A stretch of DNA of 64,000 nucleotides from Gramella sp. MAR_2010_147 (GTDB lineage: Bacteria > Bacteroidota > Bacteroidia > Flavobacteriales > Flavobacteriaceae): positions 992,001-1,056,000 of the forward strand of contig NZ_LT629741.1 of NCBI RefSeq assembly GCF_900105135.1. Reading direction: 5' to 3'. A program made the translations under genes and the position numbers. The notes below the pieces were generated by a model, which did not search any database, had not been told where the DNA came from, and saw only the letters and a program-made list of their open reading frames with translations. Numbering within the stretch: the first letter of the stretch is position 1; every line of letters begins with the position of its first letter. Positions 59,323-64,000 of this stretch are shown one piece after another.

Positions 59323-61478
59323 CTATAAGTTATCTAATTGATTTTTATTTTTATCGGCACTAATCGTCCAGAAAAAACCAACAAAAACAAACCTGTCTGC
59401 TGCCTGCTGTATAGGCCTGGAAATGAATCTTCCGCTGGGGTTTGGAGAATTAGCGTATTGATATCCAAAAACATTCTTACTGCCCGTGATATTAGAAATG
59501 GAGAAATAAAGGATCTTTTGTTGAGAAATTAAATAAGCCCAGTTAAAGCTTAAATTATTATAGTTTTTGGTCCTTTCATTCGAAAAGCCAGAGGTATTAG
59601 GGTTTTCAAATGGCCTGCCACTGGAGAAATTATAGGAAAATCCAATCTGACTTTGCCAGTCTTCAATCCAGTATTTGGTAACCAGGCTGGCAGCATGAGT
59701 CGCAACAAAATCTGGAGTAGCCGAAATTGGGTAGTTTCTATAATCCCTTTCAGAATCAATAAAACTGTATGAAAGCCAGTATTCAAGATGATTTATACTT
59801 CTATCATCACGAAAAAACAGATCTAAACCCCTGGCGTACCCATCCCCGTCGTTAGAGTAATTACTATTAAATTCAGGCGCATTGGTATCAAATTTAACCA
59901 GATCACTATACCCTTTATAATAAGCTTCGCCACGAAATAAATATCCTTTGGTTGAATACTGATAATTCAGAATAAAATGCTGTGCCTGCTCCGGTTCTAA
60001 ATGATTATTATACTTTAAATAGCCATCTGCTGCCTGCTGATGATAATCTCCGTAGGCTGTTGAAATTTGTTGATGATCTGTAAGCTTATACGCAGCTGCA
60101 AGCCTTGGAGAGACTTTAATTTCATTGTTCATCTCCAGATAAGAACTACGCACCCCCGCCTTTACGGCAAACTTTTTTGAAAATATAAGATCAGATTCAA
60201 TAAATCCGGCGAGAATGTTATTTGTGTAACCGGCTGGAAATGTTTGGGAATCTTCCATGTAATCCTCCTCAAAATCTGTATGAAAATATTCCAGCCCTGC
60301 ATTAAATTTTAAACGATTATTATATTTCTTAGTGCTCTTCAATTTTAAATGAGCTGCATTTTCACGATTCTTTAAATTAGCTTCATCAATAAATATTTCA
60401 TTAGTAGATTTTGAAAAACTTATACCCGGGGCAATTTTCCAACCATTACTCAGACTTCCTTCGTAAGACGTATTAGCATATAAATTAAGATTGGTCAAAT
60501 CAGTTAAATTTCTGCTGGTTAATGTTTCGTCTGGTTGATATAATTCGAAGTTAGTTCGGTCTAAAGCAGCGTATAGTTTAAATAATCCTATGTTTGTTCT
60601 TTTTCTAAATACCGCTTCACCGCTCAAACTTTTATAAGGTTTTTTAAATTCAAAATCAGGATTATTGGGAATAAGCTCCTGGTATGGTGCCAGATTTATA
60701 TAGGTGGCATTTACACTTACAGAGCTGCTATCCCATTTTTTGGTATGTCCTAAACCTGCCCCCACCGTCATAATTGAAATATCAGTCTGATCCTGATCTG
60801 GTTCATCTATAGTCTGTAAGGTTAAGACACCAGACAAAGCCTGGCCATATTCCGCTGAATACCCTCCGGTAGAAAAGGAAATTCCATCAAAAAGAAATGG
60901 CGAATACCTTCCGCGGGAAGGTAGATTTTGAGCCGTAGCGGTATATGGCTGAAAAACCCTCAGACCATCAATAAATATCTGCGTTTCCCCGGCCCTCCCC
61001 CTCTCACAAACAGCCGCCCATCTTCTCCCACTGTTTGAGTGCCGGGCAGAGTTTGTAAAGCCGCTATAAAATCTCCTGCAACACCTGCAGTAGTGACCAC
61101 ATCTAAAGGCTTTAAAACAGAAACTCTGGATTGCTCCCCGGCCGAAAAACTTCCTGCATTGAGCACTACAGCATCGAGAGAATTTACATCTTCCCGTAAC
61201 TGAATCTCTAATTGGTTCATTTCAGAAATATCCGCTTCCAGTTCCAGAGGTTCAAAGCCTATATAACTTATTACCAAAATTTGGTTGCCAGTAAGTATGC
61301 TTGTAAAGCTAAATTTTCCATCGTGGTCTGTATTTGAACCATCATAAGAGTTCTTTAAATACACATTTGCGCCAACAATGAGATTTCCAGCTTTATCTGT
61401 AACACTTCCAGATATATTATACTGAGCAGATGCAATAGAAACTATTAAAAAGAAAAGAACGTTCAAGATTGGCTTCAT
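59323..61478 (-). pseudogene. TonB-dependent receptor interrupted by a single-base frameshift
   Basis: Two open frames on the minus strand together make one receptor of about 718 aa. The first (61478 to 60960) has a signal peptide, a carboxypeptidase-like domain (ISGSVTDKAGNLIVGANVYL) and the start of the plug, up to GRLFVRGGG, then runs into a stop. The -1 frame continues without a gap (AGETQIFIDGLRVFQPYTAT, then FDGISFSTGGYSAEYGQALS) through the barrel to 59323. The break is in a G-rich run at 60987-61005 (plus-strand CCCCGGCCCTCCCCCTCTC). One extra G would restore a normal VRGGxxxETQxFIDG plug. It may be a true mutation, a phase-variable tract, a -1 recoding site or a sequencing error. Confidence 0.85.
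60987..61005 (-). other. G-rich frameshift site in the TonB-dependent receptor
   Basis: On the coding strand this reads GAGAGGGGGAGGGCCGGGG. Moving back one base after GGA-GGG gives GCC-GGG-GAA-ACG and restores the family reading frame. It is not a canonical X-XXY-YYZ slippery heptamer. Confidence 0.6.
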
Positions 61479-61651
61479 GACTTATGGTTTATAAGTCAAA
61501 TTTGATATTTAGGCTCGCCAAACTAAAAATAAAGTAACCGAATTGCAGTTTCTAAGGTCTGAAATGATGAATCCATTAGATTATAGGAAAACTTTTAGAT
61601 TTAAATATCAAAATTTAAATAACTTGGAATCAAATCCAAAAAAACTAAGAA

Positions 61652-62086
61652 ATGACCATTTTTGAAGCATTAAGACAGGAGCACGAAATACAAAGACATC
61701 TCATAGACAAGCTAATTAAGACTGAAGGAAAAACAGAAGATAGAAAAAAGCTATTTGAAAATTTAAAGCATGAACTAAAGATCCATGAAGATGCTGAAGA
61801 ACGTCATTTTTATGTTCCTTTAATGAAAAAGGATTTAACGCAGGAAAAAGCCCGTCATAGTGTTGCTGAACATCACGAAATGGATGAGCTAGTAGAACAG
61901 ATGGAAGATACAGAAATGGATGCTTCAAACTGGCTTAAACTTGCAAAAGACCTGGAACACCAATTAATTCATCACTTAGAAGAAGAAGAACACGAAATAT
62001 TCCAGTTGGCAGGAAAAGTGCTTACCGATAAACAAAAAACCGATCTTGCAGATAGCTATAATAAAGAAATTAGAAAGAACAGGTAA
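61652..62086 (+). CDS. Hemerythrin HHE domain protein
   Basis: A 144-aa four-helix protein with metal ligands placed as in hemerythrin HHE domains: LRQEHEIQRHLID (His), HELKIHEDAEERHFYVPLM (His, Glu, His), SVAEHHEMDELVEQ (His), HQLIHHLEEEEHEIFQLAGK (His, Glu). It would hold a diiron site for binding O2, NO or peroxide, or for iron storage. Cytosolic. Convergent with the NADH dehydrogenase gene and sharing a long hairpin terminator. A TAACTTGG about 25 bases upstream may be its -7 element (one mismatch). Confidence 0.92.
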   Translation: MTIFEALRQEHEIQRHLIDKLIKTEGKTEDRKKLFENLKHELKIHEDAEERHFYVPLMKKDLTQEKARHSVAEHHEMDELVEQMEDTEMDASNWLKLAKDLEHQLIHHLEEEEHEIFQLAGKVLTDKQKTDLADSYNKEIRKNR

Positions 62087-62136
62087 CTAAAAGAGGCACC
62101 ATAAAATTATTTTTAGAAGGTATTGCGAATGCAGTA

Positions 62137-62182
62137 AAGCAATCTGTAAACTCAAATAAGAATACTTACAGATTGCTTCTTT
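62137..62182. terminator. Long hairpin terminator between convergent genes
   Basis: Perfect 13-bp stem (AAGCAATCTGTAA at 62137-62149, TTACAGATTGCTT at 62166-62178), 16-nt loop, T-rich after. Between hemerythrin (+) and NADH dehydrogenase (-). Confidence 0.8.
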
Positions 62183-62227
62183 TCTAGCATTGACTAAAAA
62201 ACCTAAAGTTTAAAACAGTCTCTTCTT

Positions 62228-63535
62228 TTAAACTTTATCCTTATCCATTTTCATGGTTTTCTTCTGACCTTTGAAAGGTCTAATGATCAACCTGGCTGCC
62301 TTGTCAAAATTCACATAGTTGTATATCCAGTTGAAGAAGGTTACCGTTCTGTTTCTAAAGCCTACCAGAAACCAAAGGTGTACAAACATCCATACAAACC
62401 AGGCGAAAAATCCTGAGAATTTCCACTTATGGAGATCTACCACGGCCCTGTTTCTTCCAACCGTAGCCATGGTTCCTTTGTCAAAATATTCAAATGGTTC
62501 TAGCTTTTCCCCTCTTATTAGATGTTTGATGTTTTTAGCCAGATGTTTCCCTTGTTGAATTGCAGGTTGAGCAACCATTGGGTGACCTTTTGGAAATTTT
62601 TCCGTTTTCATTAATGCAATATCCCCAACAGCGAAAATATTCTCGTAACCATTCACCTGATTAAACACATTTACCTCGTACCTATTGGCTTTTTCAACCA
62701 GTGCAGAGGCATTAAGACCTTCTACCGGTGCTCCTGTTACTCCCGCAGACCATATAAAAGTTTCCGTTTTTATCGCAAGATCTGTATTGGTCTTTACCAA
62801 ATGCCCATCGTAATTCTCAACCATTGTATTCAGGTGGATTTTTACGCCTAATTCTTCAAGCATTTCCTGGGCTTTTTTAGAGGCATGCTCACTCATAGGA
62901 GGTAAAACCCTGTCTAGACCTTCAAGTAAATGGATATTCATCTCATTGGGATCCAGATCTGGATAATCTTTCGGGACTATGTGATTTCTCAGTTCAGCAA
63001 TAGCACCGCTAAGCTCTACCCCAGTAGGTCCTGCTCCGGCAAGAACAAAGTTAAGCAGGGCTTTTCTTTTCTCTGGATCCTCGGTAATAGTGGCCTGTTC
63101 GAGATTTTCAAGAATAAGACTTCTAATATTTAGTGCTTGTGGAACCGTTTTCATCCACATTCCATGCTCTTCAATACTATCGTTTCCGAAGAAATTAGTT
63201 TTTGAGCCAGTGGCTATAATTAAATAATCATAGATTAGATCGCCAATATTTGTGTGCACTGTATTCTTTTCGGCTGAAATAGATTCTACTTCTGCAAGCC
63301 TGAAATAACATTTTTTACTGGATCTGGTAATTTTTCTTAATGGGTAGGCGATAGAATCTGGTTCTAGTCCTGAAGTGGAAACCTGGTAAAGTAAAGGCTG
63401 AAAAGTATGGTAGTTATGCCTGTCCAGCATCACCATTTGCATGTCTTCTTTCAAGATCTTTCTGGCTAACGCCATTCCGGCAAAACCACCTCCTATAATT
63501 ACTACTCTGGGTAAGTCGGTTCTTGGGATGTTCAT
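62228..63535 (-). CDS. Type II NADH dehydrogenase (NDH-2), membrane-bound
   Basis: A 435-aa FAD enzyme that passes electrons from NADH to quinone without pumping protons. The first Rossmann motif is VVIIGGGFAGMALARKIL (about 11-28), followed by the family segment HNYHTFQPLLYQVSTSGLEP. The NADH-binding second motif is VLAGAGPTGVELSGAIAEL near 165. GVTGAPVEGL and the FAD-site VFAVGDIALM follow, and AQPAIQQGKHLAKNI comes later. The C-terminus has a hydrophobic stretch (WFVWMFVHLWFLVGF) and basic residues for membrane attachment. A perfect -7 element lies 20 bases upstream. Confidence 0.93.
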   Translation of the reverse strand: MNIPRTDLPRVVIIGGGFAGMALARKILKEDMQMVMLDRHNYHTFQPLLYQVSTSGLEPDSIAYPLRKITRSSKKCYFRLAEVESISAEKNTVHTNIGDLIYDYLIIATGSKTNFFGNDSIEEHGMWMKTVPQALNIRSLILENLEQATITEDPEKRKALLNFVLAGAGPTGVELSGAIAELRNHIVPKDYPDLDPNEMNIHLLEGLDRVLPPMSEHASKKAQEMLEELGVKIHLNTMVENYDGHLVKTNTDLAIKTETFIWSAGVTGAPVEGLNASALVEKANRYEVNVFNQVNGYENIFAVGDIALMKTEKFPKGHPMVAQPAIQQGKHLAKNIKHLIRGEKLEPFEYFDKGTMATVGRNRAVVDLHKWKFSGFFAWFVWMFVHLWFLVGFRNRTVTFFNWIYNYVNFDKAARLIIRPFKGQKKTMKMDKDKV

Positions 63536-63554
63536 AAATTTGGCTGGTTTTACC

Positions 63555-63562
63555 CAAATTTA
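63555..63562 (-). promoter_or_regulatory. -7 element (TAAATTTG) of the NDH-2 gene
   Basis: Exact TAnnTTTG on the minus strand, 19 bases upstream of the ATG. The -33 element is not clear. Confidence 0.55.
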
Positions 63563-63661
63563 CTATTTATAGAAGTATTGAGGGATGGATTAACTTTAAA
63601 TTAAAGTTTTTTGTAACATAGCGAATAGTTTGACTACCTATTACGTGCTAACCAAGTTTTC

Positions 63662-64000
63662 GTGAACAAAGAATTAGAACATCAGTTTGTTACCAATCTG
63701 GAGCAACACCAGAATATTGCGCACAAGATCTGCCGTATCTATACAAATGATAAAGATTCACATAATGATCTTTTTCAGGAGATCACGATTCAATTATGGA
63801 AAGCTTATCCAAAGTTTAGAGGAGATTCCAAGTTTAGTACCTGGATGTACAGAGTTGCTCTTAACACGGCGATCACGCTTTACCGAAAGAAAAAACGAAA
63901 AATACGAACGCAAGATTATGATACGGTACATTTTAAGATCAAATCTGAAGAATATAACGATGAAGTTGAACAACATCTAAAACTGATGTATGATGCCATA
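63662..64000 (+). CDS. ECF sigma factor, 3'-truncated by window end
   Basis: The frame from the GTG at 63662 runs to the window end (113 codons): VNKELEHQFVTNLEQHQNIA, then KICRIYTNDKDSHNDLFQEI, TIQLWKAYPKFRGDSKFSTW, MYRVALNTAITLYRKKKRK. This is sigma-70 region 2 of an ECF sigma factor (DLFQEI..LW and FSTWMYRVALN are diagnostic). The GTG is the only usual start, because an in-frame TAG lies at 63626-63628. Region 4 and the likely anti-sigma gene lie beyond the window. Divergent from NDH-2. Confidence 0.85.
   Translation, partial: MNKELEHQFVTNLEQHQNIAHKICRIYTNDKDSHNDLFQEITIQLWKAYPKFRGDSKFSTWMYRVALNTAITLYRKKKRKIRTQDYDTVHFKIKSEEYNDEVEQHLKLMYDAI

Noticed and set aside
60960-61478. Treating the 172-aa N-terminal fragment of the TonB-dependent receptor as a separate small gene
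   Set aside because: The -1 frame continues the plug domain without gap; the fragment is the first part of one receptor gene.
63687-63980. 97-aa plus-strand open frame at the window end
   Set aside because: It is out of frame with the clear ECF sigma factor read from the GTG at 63662 and has no protein-like features of its own.

Overview
The window is about 64 kb of AT-rich DNA from a member of the Bacteroidota, almost certainly a marine-type Flavobacteriaceae. The clues are SusC/SusD pairs, many lipoproteins with a short hydrophobic leader ending in Cys, 2TM-domain and LytTR two-component genes, few clear Shine-Dalgarno sequences, and several promoters with the Bacteroidota -7 element TAnnTTTG. 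A Gramella/Christiangramia-like genus fits but is an inference. No rRNA, tRNA, IS element or CRISPR array was seen.

Bases 1-11.3 kb: the 3' part of purL, then fatty-acid catabolism. A long-chain acyl-CoA synthetase is followed by a MarR regulator whose promoter carries a perfect 18-bp palindrome, and by a fadN-fadA-fadE beta-oxidation operon in the Bacillus gene order. A four-helix-bundle (IVS-protein-like) gene with its own imperfect inverted repeat sits between fadN and fadA. 11.5-14.4 kb: two convergent secreted zinc-protease lipoproteins, then an 800-bp stretch with no intact gene. 14.4-27 kb: a GH15 hydrolase divergent from a fused trehalose-6-phosphate synthase/phosphatase; YtxH and PRC-barrel stress-type proteins; an M28 peptidase; a BNR/sortilin-like exoprotein; and a divergent App1-like phosphatase / diacylglycerol-kinase pair.

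27-52 kb is the most interesting region. On the minus strand lies a SusC-SusD locus with no CAZyme. It continues, after an internal terminator, into three tandem ~1,100-aa VCBS/ASPIC-UnbV lipoproteins, a vanadium-haloperoxidase-like PAP2 lipoprotein and a membrane-anchored GyrI-like protein. Upstream of susC is a perfect 28-bp LacI-type palindrome. Next come a Tat-lipoprotein small subunit and its FAD/Fe-S GMC dehydrogenase. Divergent from these is a plus-strand operon: TIM-barrel epimerase-like lipoprotein, NUP-type MFS permease, Gfo/Idh oxidoreductase, cytosolic TIM-barrel protein and DUF1080 lipoprotein. Together these look like a two-compartment 3-keto-glycoside pathway: oxidation and cleavage in the periplasm, import, then reduction in the cytosol.

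52-64 kb: an alpha/beta-hydrolase-OsmC fusion, a Cu/Zn superoxide dismutase lipoprotein, and an ECF sigma / RskA-type anti-sigma pair. A minus-strand envelope-signalling operon follows: a frameshifted TonB-dependent receptor, DUF2141 protein, TPR-like protein, a LytS-type kinase fused to a 2TM domain, a free 2TM protein and a LytTR regulator. The window ends with a hemerythrin, a type II NADH dehydrogenase and the start of another ECF sigma factor.
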